Part shown: in pieces, positions 1-6,143 of the stretch
How the letters are laid out: each line of letters begins with the position of its first letter
How positions within the stretch are numbered: position 1 is the stretch's first letter
Assembly (NCBI GenBank): GCA_964561825.1
Contig: CAZLSB010000183.1
Coordinates: 1-8,235, forward strand
Direction: 5' to 3'
From: JADKFD01 sp964561825
GTDB lineage: Bacteria > Pseudomonadota > Gammaproteobacteria > Xanthomonadales > SZUA-5
Length of the DNA: 8,235 bases
Notes under the pieces: generated by a model
What the model was told of the DNA's origin: nothing
The model's input: the letters and a program-made list of their open reading frames with translations, nothing else
Database searches by the model: none
Program-made: the position numbers and the translations under genes

Positions 1-52
1 CTAGCAGCCTGTCGGGCTTTCAGCGCAAGTGCGCCTAAAGACAGGCTGCTAG
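1..52. repeat. Interrupted palindrome, intergenic repeat-like hairpin
   Basis: Two perfect 13-base arms, CTAGCAGCCTGTC (1-13) and its reverse complement GACAGGCTGCTAG (40-52), enclose a second small stem, GCGC (23-26) and GCGC (31-34), around an AAGT loop. The unit could fold as a long hairpin on either strand. It lies upstream of lolA, has no T-tract on the plus strand, and begins at the very first base of the window, so it may extend further left. It resembles REP-type or miniature-transposon-type intergenic repeats. It could instead be the transcription end of the gene to the left. The copy number in the genome cannot be judged here. Confidence 0.7.
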
Positions 53-124
53 CGGTCCAGGCTCAACGTCCTACAGCTACGGTTGGGTGACTACACGCTA
101 GGGTGTGCCACTATGAATCACTCT

Positions 125-128
125 GGAG
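125..128 (+). promoter_or_regulatory. Ribosome binding site of lolA
   Basis: GGAG lies 7 bases before the ATG at 136. This fixes the start at 136 rather than at the in-frame ATG at 103, which would put 11 extra residues in front of a clear signal peptide. Confidence 0.75.
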
Positions 129-135
129 TGCCAAA

Positions 136-792
136 ATGCGCCAAAATCTCTTTTGCATCGCACTGCTGCTGAGCGCAGCCGCCCCCGCGAACGCGCAGAC
201 CAGCGCGCGTGCGCAACTTGATCGTTTTTCCGCAGATGTAATGAATTTGTCGGCCAGTTTTCAACAGCAAGTGTTTGATGACGCCAACCATGAGCTAGAC
301 GCGGCCTCCGGCACCCTGGTTCTGGCGCGGCCCAATCGCTTCCGCTGGGATTATCTGCAGCCTGAGGAACAGCGCATCATCGCGGATGGCGACAACATCT
401 GGATCTATGACGTTGAATTAGAACAGGTAAGCGTTCGTCCCCAGTCTTTTGACGAACAGCAAAGCCCACTCGCGGTATTGCTTGATCTCGGCGCACTCGA
501 CCAACAATTTAATAGCGAAGATCGTGGCGTCGCCGACGGGTCAAGTTGGATGCGACTCAAGCCGAAATCCAAAGATGCGGAATTTGCCCACGTCGATTTA
601 GGTTTTCGCGAAGAAAAACTGCTACGCATGGTCATGGTCGACATTGTCGGCCAACGCACCGAAATCGTTTTCCAGAATTGGACACGTAACACCAAGTTAG
701 CCCCCGCCACCTTCCAATTTAGTCCACCCGCTGGCGTGGATGTGGTTGGCGATGTGCGCCCCGGCGCGCGCGTGGCACCCATTGGGGGCTGA
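136..792 (+). CDS. lolA: Outer-membrane lipoprotein carrier protein LolA
   Basis: LolA is the periplasmic chaperone that takes lipoproteins released by the LolCDE transporter and hands them to LolB at the outer membrane. The 218-residue product begins with a signal peptide: a short charged start, a hydrophobic stretch at about 5-16, and ANA-Q at 18-21 as the likely cleavage site. Family features follow: the SFQQ start of the first strands (41-44), RPNRFRWDY (65-73, the arginine-containing strand region), the DGDNIWIYD segment (84-92), and a C-terminal SPPAGVDVVGD. The length is close to the usual 200-215, with about a dozen extra residues at the end. Many gammaproteobacteria have ftsK before lolA and rarA after it. 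Neither is in this window, and a broken accessory locus lies where rarA often sits. No clear terminator follows. Confidence 0.95.
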   Translation: MRQNLFCIALLLSAAAPANAQTSARAQLDRFSADVMNLSASFQQQVFDDANHELDAASGTLVLARPNRFRWDYLQPEEQRIIADGDNIWIYDVELEQVSVRPQSFDEQQSPLAVLLDLGALDQQFNSEDRGVADGSSWMRLKPKSKDAEFAHVDLGFREEKLLRMVMVDIVGQRTEIVFQNWTRNTKLAPATFQFSPPAGVDVVGDVRPGARVAPIGG

Positions 793-917
793 AAGTTCGG
801 TACATTTGATTGGCGAAAGCAAATCCTCGACCCTGGTAAACCTGTTGCTTCCGGCGCTCAATCCTGATGCCTATGACCCAATCCGGGACGCCCAAGATCA
901 GCTTTTCGAAGCCAAAG
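793..917 (+). other. Unassigned stretch between lolA and the ATPase remnant
   Basis: A plus-strand frame here (frame of base 794) stays open from inside lolA to about 985 and reads as fairly ordinary protein, for example NPDAYDPIRDAQDQLFEAKG. I do not recognise it, and it has no start codon with a ribosome binding site of its own. It may be chance or the tail of another decayed gene. No promoter, hairpin or RNA gene is convincing. Confidence 0.3.
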
Positions 918-1160
918 GTGAATTCGCCGTGGGCGCGGCTAGACCACCTTTCAGTAAAAGGCTTTGGAACACTAGCGGACCTTGAACTGGACTTAGCACC
1001 CATTAATGTTTTGGTTGGTGCAAACGCAGCAGGGAAATCAAATCTGATCAAACTGTTCCGTATGCTTAATAGAATGCTAATCAGGCCCGGCGAACTTCAG
1101 GGTTTCGTTGGCGACGAAGGTGGGGCCTCCCAAATATTGCACATTGGGCCTCGCCGAACC
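867..1160 (+). pseudogene. N-terminal remnant of an SMC/OLD-like AAA family ATPase
   Basis: Only the first 100 or so residues of an ABC-type AAA ATPase remain. Visible are the typical opening, LDHLSVKGFGTLADLELDL, the strand INVLVGAN leading into Walker A GANAAGKSN (51-59, counted from the ATG at 867), a helix with FRMLNRM, and the family-like segment GGASQILHIGPRRT (85-98). After that, similarity stops and the frame runs on only as arginine-rich, non-native sequence to a stop at 1247. The ABC signature, Walker B, D-loop and H-loop regions are all absent, so it cannot be an active ATPase. The real start is uncertain: ATG 867, ATG 873 or GTG 918, none with a good ribosome binding site. Such ATPases are often encoded directly before a DUF4276 gene, and that is what follows here. 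The ATPase call is secure from Walker A; the exact subfamily is inference. Confidence 0.85.
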
Positions 1161-1164
1161 CGCG

Positions 1165-1717
1165 AGAGGAACCGCCAAAGGAGGCGGTCGTTCGTGGAGG
1201 CTCTAGCGCCATCAGCTGCGTCGCGAAATTGCAGCAGAAGGCCATAAGCCGAGTGTCTATTATTCTACAATGCTCGACCTATACAGCCTTCCTCGCGATA
1301 CACCAGGTTTGTGCGTTACCTCGGATTTCTCGGGTACCAAGACGCAAAGAATTGCGACCCTGTACGAGGCGATGGCATCCGATATTGGCCATGCGCGATT
1401 TATGCCCTATATACAACTTCACGAGTTTGAGACTTTGTTACTAGTCGATCCAGAAACACTTGCCATTACTGTCAAAAAAACCCATCGCCAACGCCCAAGA
1501 GTTAGTCAAATCACTGGGAACCCTGTCACCTGAAGAAGTAAACGAGCGATCTGACGGCGCTCCTTCGCACAGAATAGAATGTGCCTTCCCTGGCTACGAG
1601 AAACGCAAGGCGAGTATTGGACCCAATGCCGCCAAGCATATAGGACTTCCAAAGTTACGTGCTGAATGCCCAAACTTTAACCACTGGCTAACGAGAATTG
1701 AGTGCCTTGCGCAGTAG
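1165..1717 (+). pseudogene. Broken DUF4276-family gene (partner of the ATPase), start lost, one stop and one frameshift
   Basis: The sequence is spread over two frames. Frame 1 carries TAKGGGRSWRL, an in-frame TAG at 1204-1206, then RHQLRREIAAEGHKPSVYY and the family-like MLDLYSLPRDTPGL (1270-1311), followed by PYIQLHEFETLLLVDPE with the conserved HEFE at 1420-1431. At the A7 run (1474-1480) the meaningful frame changes to KKPIANAQELVKSL, RIECAFPGYEKRK, IGPNAAKHIGLPKLR and a complete-looking end CPNFNHWLTRIE up to the stop at 1715-1717. Removing one A restores one continuous reading. The N-terminal part, where relatives carry an EGxTE-type motif, is missing. DUF4276 proteins have no firmly assigned function that I know of; their acidic motifs recall TOPRIM-like nucleases, which is inference. 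The family assignment rests on remembered motifs (DLYxLP, HEFE, FPGY, the C-terminal CPxFxxWLxRLE). Confidence 0.85.
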
Positions 1718-1843
1718 ATGTTCCCACCCTGAATTTGCTCGAACAAGTTCTACGCTGCGTTTTTTGAGTTACAAGCACACGCGCAGAATGCTCACGTCAG
1801 TTTCGCTGCCCTAGGTTTAAGTAGGGAATTTTATGAGAACGAG
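1718..1843. other. Convergent intergenic gap between the DUF4276 remnant and murB
   Basis: Two convergent units meet here. The only structure seen is a weak 5-base stem, CCCTA (1809-1813) and TAGGG (1822-1826), followed on the plus strand by AATTTT. It may act as a poor terminator for the plus strand. No GC-rich hairpin with a T-tract is visible for murB. Confidence 0.35.
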
Positions 1844-2872
1844 TTAAACTCCCACAATCCGCGGCTCAATTTCCAGCTGAACGCCAAATTGATTCGATAC
1901 ATCCGCTTGAATGTGCTGCGCGATCGCAAGCAGCTCACGACCGGTGGCCTTGCCGTAATTAACCAGTACCAAAGCGTGCTGTTGATGCACGCCCGCATCC
2001 AGCACGCGAGCGCCCTTCCAGCCGCAATATTCGATCAGCCAACCGGCGGCAAGCTTGCTCTTGCCTTGCGCCGCCGAATAAATCGGTAGCGTTGGATACG
2101 CGGCTTGCAGCACGCTTGCCAAATGCGTATCCACTAATGGATTTTTGAAGAAACTTCCGGCGTTTCCAATTTCAGCCGGATCGGGCAGTTTTCGACGCCG
2201 AATCGCGCAGATCGCATCAAACACTGCTTTCGGAGTCGGCACATTAATACCGCTCGCCGACAGCTGTTCGCGTACACCAGCATAATTGAGATGCAAATCC
2301 GCCTCAGTGTGCAGTGCAAACTCAACAGCGGTAATTAAATACCGATTGGGGTCATGCTTGAACAGACTGTCCCGATAACTAAACTCACAACTCGCCCGAT
2401 CAATTCTACAAAACTGCTCACGCTGCCGATCATAGGCATCTACGGCCACCACAAAACGATCCAGCTCTACTCCATACGCACCGATATTCTGAATAGGCGC
2501 AGCACCCACGTGACCAGGAATGAGCGCCAGATTCTCCAATCCAAATGCTTCGTGAGCGATGGTCAGCGCAACAAAATCATGCCAATTTTCGCCTGCGGCA
2601 GCACTTACGTGAACGCGGCCATTGTGGTTGCCTAACCAGGTAACTCCACGTAATTGCGGCAAGACAACAACGGCTTCCAGGTCGTCGACGATCAGAAGAT
2701 TACTACCACCGCCGAAAACTTCAACTCGCACATCTTCGCGTTGCGCCAACTCCAAAGCCGCCAGTAGTCCGTCAATAGACCGGGCATGTGCCAACCATCG
2801 CGCACGCGCGGCGACGCCGAACGTATTAAATGGGCGCAGATTTGCAGAATGAAGGAGATCAACTTGGATCAT
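1844..2872 (-). CDS. murB: UDP-N-acetylenolpyruvoylglucosamine reductase MurB (type I)
   Basis: MurB is the cytoplasmic FAD enzyme that uses NADPH to reduce UDP-GlcNAc-enolpyruvate to UDP-MurNAc, the second committed step of peptidoglycan synthesis. The 342 residues show the N-terminal NTFGV motif (16-20), the FAD-binding GGGSN (54-58), IPGHVGAAPIQNIGAYG (118-134), the tyrosine-containing FSYRDS (164-169) typical of type I enzymes, the catalytic-serine motif GNAGSFFKNP (serine 240) and the acid in LEIEPR (glutamate 336, aligning with E. coli Glu325). The length equals that of E. coli MurB. The ATG directly abuts the pyrD stop codon, and AAGGAG at 2884-2889 lies inside the end of pyrD, 11 bases upstream of the ATG, so translation is probably coupled. 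It is the last gene of the GNAT-pyrD-murB operon. Confidence 0.97.
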   Translation of the reverse strand: MIQVDLLHSANLRPFNTFGVAARARWLAHARSIDGLLAALELAQREDVRVEVFGGGSNLLIVDDLEAVVVLPQLRGVTWLGNHNGRVHVSAAAGENWHDFVALTIAHEAFGLENLALIPGHVGAAPIQNIGAYGVELDRFVVAVDAYDRQREQFCRIDRASCEFSYRDSLFKHDPNRYLITAVEFALHTEADLHLNYAGVREQLSASGINVPTPKAVFDAICAIRRRKLPDPAEIGNAGSFFKNPLVDTHLASVLQAAYPTLPIYSAAQGKSKLAAGWLIEYCGWKGARVLDAGVHQQHALVLVNYGKATGRELLAIAQHIQADVSNQFGVQLEIEPRIVGV

Positions 2873-3910
2873 TTACTGCCGCGCTCCTTGCCATTCACGT
2901 AACGACTCTACGCACTCGCTGATCAACTGCGGCCCGCGATAAATCATGCCACTGTAAAACTGCACCAGGCTGGCGCCTGCGTCGAATTTGCTAGACGCGT
3001 CTGGCCCACTCAAAATGCCGCCCACGCCGATAATTGGACACTCTTTCCCCAAGCGCTGATGCATGCCGTGCAATACCGCGGTTGCTCTTGCCAACAGCGG
3101 CTTACCCGACAAACCACCAGTTTGCTCCGCCAAAGCATGTCCAGCGATCACCTCACGATCAATCGTGGTATTGGTGCAGATCAACCCATCAATTTTCGTT
3201 TTCAGCACCACCTCAGCAATGCCATCCATCTCGGTGGCAGTTAAATCGGGCGCAATCTTAAGCAACATCGGCTTGCGCTTGCCATGCACAGCGCCTAAGC
3301 GCTCCTGAGCCTCGCGCAGCGTACTAATGAAACGCGTCAAAACCGATTCTTCTTGCAAATCGCGTAAGCCTTGCGTATTTGGCGACGAGATATTGACCGT
3401 AATATAGGTCGCCAAAGAATACACTCGCTCCAAACAAATTAGATAGTCATCGACCGCCCGTTCGTTGGGCGTGTCTTTGTTTTTTCCAATATTAATCCCC
3501 AGCACGCCTTGAAAGCGACTGCACTCAATATTGCGTACCAAACGATCAACTCCGTGGTTATTGAATCCCAAACGGTTAATGACCGCTTGGCGATCCACAA
3601 GTCGATACATACGTGGTTTTGGGTTACCCTCCTGCGCAAGTGGTGTGATTGTGCCCACCTCAATAAAGCCAAAACCGAGTGCCGCCAATGCATCCATATA
3701 TTCGGCGTTTTTATCTAGGCCGGCGGCCAGTCCTACCGGATTTGGAAAGTCAATACCAAATGCGGTCGTCGGCAATGGTTTGGGTCGGTCCGCTAATAGC
3801 GGATTCAGGCCACTGCGATAGGCCAGCTCAATCGCCTTAAGCCCAAGATGGTGCGCGCGCTCTGCATCCAGCGCAAACAAAAAAGCTCGTGTTAACGAAT
3901 AGATCGACAT
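2873..3910 (-). CDS. pyrD: Dihydroorotate dehydrogenase (quinone), class 2
   Basis: PyrD oxidises dihydroorotate to orotate in pyrimidine synthesis and passes electrons to the quinone pool at the inner face of the cytoplasmic membrane. With the start at 3910 the product has 345 residues, near the usual 335-350. The N-terminal helices, starting MSIYSLTRAFLFALDAERAH, are the membrane-associated extension that marks class 2. FMN and substrate motifs are GLAAGLDKNAE (60-70), EVGTITP (84-90), NRLGFNN (112-118), NISSPNT with the catalytic serine (173-179), GVGGI (295-299) and QFYSGMIYRGP (317-327). An upstream in-frame start exists at 3955, but it lies inside the GNAT gene and adds residues unlike the family. 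The chosen ATG overlaps the GNAT stop by one base (TGATG), and there is no strong ribosome binding site of its own, which fits translational coupling. Confidence 0.97.
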   Translation of the reverse strand: MSIYSLTRAFLFALDAERAHHLGLKAIELAYRSGLNPLLADRPKPLPTTAFGIDFPNPVGLAAGLDKNAEYMDALAALGFGFIEVGTITPLAQEGNPKPRMYRLVDRQAVINRLGFNNHGVDRLVRNIECSRFQGVLGINIGKNKDTPNERAVDDYLICLERVYSLATYITVNISSPNTQGLRDLQEESVLTRFISTLREAQERLGAVHGKRKPMLLKIAPDLTATEMDGIAEVVLKTKIDGLICTNTTIDREVIAGHALAEQTGGLSGKPLLARATAVLHGMHQRLGKECPIIGVGGILSGPDASSKFDAGASLVQFYSGMIYRGPQLISECVESLREWQGARQ

Positions 3911-4443
3911 CAGATACCGACTGGACTCAGTGGCTTGGCAAATACCCAGAACCATAAATCCTGGCGTTTGGGCAGTCCAAAGCGCTCATCGCCATACGGA
4001 AACGGTTGGCGCTCTCCGGTATTGCTGTAACCACGCCGTTGGTAAAACGCGATTAATTCCTGCCGCGTCCAAATGACGGTCATCCGCATACTGGTACAAG
4101 TCCATTGCGCGGCGATACGTTCACTCTCGAGTAAGATCGCGTCGCCAATGCCACCGCCTTGCATTCCGGGCCGTACGGCGAACATCCCAAAATAAGCTGC
4201 ACTGCCTTGCCGCTCTATATTTGCGCAACCGAGCAATTCACCATGACGCTCAGCGAGCAGAATGATCGCGCCGTCTTTATCGATCGCTGCGCGCATCCCA
4301 TCGCGGTCGATGCGTTGACCTTCTAGCAAATCTGCCTCGGTCGTCCAACCCACCCGGCTCGATTCGCCGCGGTAAGCCGATTCCACCAGTTCAACTAGGG
4401 ATTCTATGTCGTCGTGGCCAGCGGGGCGAAATACGATGCTCAT
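3910..4443 (-). CDS. GNAT-family N-acetyltransferase
   Basis: This is a small single-domain acetyltransferase of the GCN5-related superfamily, which moves an acetyl group from acetyl-CoA to an amine. The substrate is unknown. In the 177-residue product the acetyl-CoA pyrophosphate loop is QGGGIG (95-100), preceded by the strand GMFAVRPG (86-93). A C-terminal FYQRRGY (133-139) is the usual end of the fold. I start at ATG 4443 because MSIVFRPA is the typical opening strand. The in-frame ATG at 4500 would add a hydrophobic, poorly conserved stretch encoded by a T-rich leader and would overlap the putative promoter. Ribosome binding is weak (AAAG only). It heads the operon with pyrD and murB, but a link to either pathway is not evident from the sequence. 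Confidence 0.88.
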   Translation of the reverse strand: MSIVFRPAGHDDIESLVELVESAYRGESSRVGWTTEADLLEGQRIDRDGMRAAIDKDGAIILLAERHGELLGCANIERQGSAAYFGMFAVRPGMQGGGIGDAILLESERIAAQWTCTSMRMTVIWTRQELIAFYQRRGYSNTGERQPFPYGDERFGLPKRQDLWFWVFAKPLSPVGI

Positions 4444-4471
4444 GGACTTTATAATAAAAAAGAAAAGGAAT

Positions 4472-4500
4472 GTAATACGCGCATCAATCGCGCTTACCAA
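4472..4500 (-). promoter_or_regulatory. Putative sigma-70 promoter of the GNAT-pyrD-murB operon
   Basis: On the minus strand TTGGTA (4500-4495) and TATTAC (4477-4472) are 17 bases apart, each matching 4 of 6 consensus positions. They sit about 30 bases before the GNAT ATG in an AT-rich leader between ispG and the operon. Confidence 0.4.
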
Positions 4501-4540
4501 AACATCGCGAAAAAGCTTGCACTGACAAAACTAATAACAC

Positions 4541-5788
4541 CTAGACAATGGTGGGATAGCTGCGCTGCACATAATCTTCAATCATGCCAACGAATTCTTT
4601 GCTGATGTGGTCACCGCGTAAGGTTGCCACTTTGTGGCCATCGATAAATACCGGTGCCGCGGGGCTTTCGCCGGTGCCAGGTAAACTAATACCGATATTG
4701 GCCTGTTTACTCTCGCCTGGACCGTTGACGATGCATCCCATCACCGCAAGCGTGAGGTTCTCCACGCCACGGTAACGTAAACGCCAATCGGGCATGCGTT
4801 CGCGCACATGATCCTGCACGGTTTTGGCTAGCTCCTGAAAAAACACGCTGGTCGTGCGCCCGCAACCTGGGCAGGCGGTGACCATCGGCGTAAAGGCGCG
4901 CAAGCCTAGGGTTTGCAGTAGTTCCTGCGCGACAATGACCTCGCCGGTGCGACTTTCGCCGGGCTCCGGGGTCAGCGAAATACGAATGGTGTCGCCAATG
5001 CCCTCCTGCAGCAGCACCGCCAACGCGGCAGTCGAGGCGACAATGCCTTTGCTGCCCATGCCGGCTTCGGTCAGTCCTAGGTGCAAGGGATAACTGCAGC
5101 GGCTCGCCAGATCGCGGTAGACCGCGATCAACTCCTGCACACCACTGACTTTGCAGGAAACGATGATTCGATCGGCGGGCAAGCCCAGTTCTTCCGCCTT
5201 GGCGGCGCTGAGCAATGCCGATTGAATGAGCGCCTCACGCGCAACTGCGGGCGCATCCAGGGGTGATTTGCTTAAGGCATTGCCATCCATCAAACGGGTC
5301 AGCAAACTTTGATCCAAGCTGCCCCAATTGGCGCCAATGCGCACCGGTTTTTGGTAGCGAATGGCCTGTTCAATGATCATGGCAAATTGGGTGTCGCGCT
5401 TTTGCCCAAAACCGACATTGCCAGGGTTGATTCGATACTTGGCCAGCGCTTGCGCGCAATCGGGAAAACGCGTCAGCAACAGGTGGCCGTTGTAATGAAA
5501 GTCGCCGATCAGCGGCGCGGCGACGGACATACGATCCAATTTCTCACGAATTTTCGGCACCGCCGCGGCCGCTTCTTCGCTATTGACGGTAATGCGCACC
5601 AACTCAGAGCCGGCGCGCCAAAGTTGCGCGACCTGTTTGGTCGTCGCTTCGATATCGGCCGTATCGGTGTTGGTCATCGACTGCACCACAACGGGTGAGG
5701 TCGCCCCGACCAAGGTGCTACCGATGCGTACGCCGACCGAGTTCCGCCTCGCCATGGCGCCGTATTTAATCAAACATGCCCCTGACAT
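4541..5788 (-). CDS. ispG: 4-hydroxy-3-methylbut-2-en-1-yl diphosphate synthase IspG (GcpE)
   Basis: IspG is the cytoplasmic [4Fe-4S] enzyme of the non-mevalonate isoprenoid pathway that converts methylerythritol cyclodiphosphate to HMBPP. The 415 residues show VVVQSMTNTDTADIEAT (33-49), GDFHYNG (95-101), the RINPGNVG motif (119-126), the cluster cysteines CPGCG (Cys306, Cys309) and MGCIVNGPGES (Cys352, Glu359). These match the E. coli ligands Cys270, Cys273, Cys305 and Glu312. The second and third cysteines are 43 residues apart instead of 32, a longer insert that I recall from Xanthomonas and Burkholderia types. The ATG at 5788 has GGA at 5795-5797, 6 bases upstream; the alternative ATG at 5755 has a poorer site. 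Upstream lies a dyad-rich region after the rpmJ terminator, so the gene probably has its own promoter. Confidence 0.97.
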   Translation of the reverse strand: MSGACLIKYGAMARRNSVGVRIGSTLVGATSPVVVQSMTNTDTADIEATTKQVAQLWRAGSELVRITVNSEEAAAAVPKIREKLDRMSVAAPLIGDFHYNGHLLLTRFPDCAQALAKYRINPGNVGFGQKRDTQFAMIIEQAIRYQKPVRIGANWGSLDQSLLTRLMDGNALSKSPLDAPAVAREALIQSALLSAAKAEELGLPADRIIVSCKVSGVQELIAVYRDLASRCSYPLHLGLTEAGMGSKGIVASTAALAVLLQEGIGDTIRISLTPEPGESRTGEVIVAQELLQTLGLRAFTPMVTACPGCGRTTSVFFQELAKTVQDHVRERMPDWRLRYRGVENLTLAVMGCIVNGPGESKQANIGISLPGTGESPAAPVFIDGHKVATLRGDHISKEFVGMIEDYVQRSYPTIV

Positions 5789-5821
5789 TTATCATCCAAC
5801 ACAGCGTAGATACTTGGATTC

Positions 5822-5839
5822 TACTGCGCGGGCGCAGTA
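5822..5839. promoter_or_regulatory. Perfect dyad upstream of ispG, possible operator
   Basis: TACTGCGC (5822-5829) and GCGCAGTA (5832-5839) form a perfect 8-base inverted repeat around GG, about 34 bases before the ispG start. No T-tract follows on either strand, so it does not look like a terminator. The placement in the 5' region of ispG suggests a protein-binding site or a leader hairpin; the regulator is unknown. A TAGAAT hexamer directly downstream on the minus strand could be a -10 element, but no -35 is well spaced. Confidence 0.4.
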
Positions 5840-5842
5840 ATG

Positions 5843-5870
5843 AAGTCAATGCGCGCTGGTAAAAGTCAAT
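5843..5870. repeat. Direct repeat AAGTCAAT, two copies 20 bases apart, upstream of ispG
   Basis: AAGTCAAT occurs at 5843-5850 and 5863-5870, a start-to-start distance of 20 bases, close to two helical turns. On the minus strand each contains TTGACT, a good -35 hexamer, directed towards ispG. They could be tandem promoter elements or a pair of regulator half-sites. Confidence 0.4.
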
Positions 5871-5897
5871 CACCACGCATTTGCCCCGATTCACGCA

Positions 5898-5916
5898 GGC
5901 TTGCCAGCGGCAAGCC
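5898..5916. repeat. Inverted repeat between the rpmJ terminator and ispG
   Basis: GGCTTGCC (5898-5905) and GGCAAGCC (5909-5916) are perfect arms around AGC, 12 bases beyond the rpmJ terminator in the direction of minus-strand transcription. There is no T-tract, so it may be a back-up transcript-end hairpin or a binding site. Confidence 0.4.
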
Positions 5917-5928
5917 AGTCACGAGCAC

Positions 5929-5955
5929 AAAAAAGCCGCCCTTAAGGCGGCTTTT
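5929..5955 (-). terminator. Intrinsic terminator of rpmJ
   Basis: GCCGCC (5935-5940) and GGCGGC (5946-5951) form a GC-rich stem around a 5-base loop. On the minus strand it is followed by six T residues (5934-5929), 25 bases after the rpmJ stop codon. Flanking A and T runs extend the stem, and four T residues on the plus side could let it work weakly in both directions. Confidence 0.85.
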
Positions 5956-5979
5956 GCTGCAACTGATCGCAAAAACAAC

Positions 5980-6105
5980 TTAGCGCTGACGCGCCTTGAA
6001 ACGCGGGTTGCTCTTGCAAATCACAAACACTTTGCCACGGCGGCGAACCACCTTGCAGTCACGATGGCGCGACTTGGCCGACTTCAGCGAGTTAAGAACT
6101 TTCAT
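5980..6105 (-). CDS. rpmJ: 50S ribosomal protein L36, type B (zinc-free form)
   Basis: This 41-residue basic protein reads MKVLNSLKSAKSRHRDC, then KVVRRRGKVFVICKSNPRFK, and ends ARQR. It is a clear L36 of the large ribosomal subunit. Only two cysteines are present (17 and 30), and the Cys-Cys-Cys-His zinc ligand set of type A L36 is missing, so this is the C-minus type, like YkgO of E. coli. In some bacteria that form replaces the zinc-binding one under zinc limitation and is repressed by Zur; in others it is the only L36. The ATG at 6105 has AGGGA 9 bases upstream (6115-6119). An intrinsic terminator follows and a promoter precedes it, so it is probably a single-gene unit. It is easily missed because of its size. 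Confidence 0.95.
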   Translation of the reverse strand: MKVLNSLKSAKSRHRDCKVVRRRGKVFVICKSNPRFKARQR

Positions 6106-6128
6106 AGCGCACCGTCCCTGATGACTTG

Positions 6129-6136
6129 TAACGTTA
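6129..6136. promoter_or_regulatory. TAACGTTA palindrome near the rpmJ transcription start
   Basis: A perfect 8-base palindrome lies just downstream of the proposed -10 of rpmJ. Its placement suits an operator, and Zur is the obvious candidate regulator for a zinc-free L36, but the site is too short and not close enough to a GTTATANTATAAC-type Zur box to name it. Confidence 0.25.
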
Positions 6137-6143
6137 GCCCGCG

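Noticed and set aside
118..124. IPGHVGAAPIQN in MurB as an unusual active-site change
   Set aside because: The residue after IPG varies among MurB proteins (it is cysteine in E. coli), so histidine there is not evidence of altered function. The coordinates given are residue numbers in MurB, not bases.
1229..1444. Plus-strand open frame of 71 codons over the DUF4276 remnant
   Set aside because: It lies in a frame different from both family-like segments, and its translation has no sensible character; the real signal is in frames 1 and 2.
1758..1765. T-run after the DUF4276 remnant as a terminator
   Set aside because: No stable GC-rich stem directly precedes it; ACGC-T-GCGT has a one-base loop and cannot form a useful hairpin.
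5309..5698. 129-codon plus-strand open frame inside ispG
   Set aside because: It is antisense to a fully conserved ispG and has no ribosome binding site or recognisable motif.
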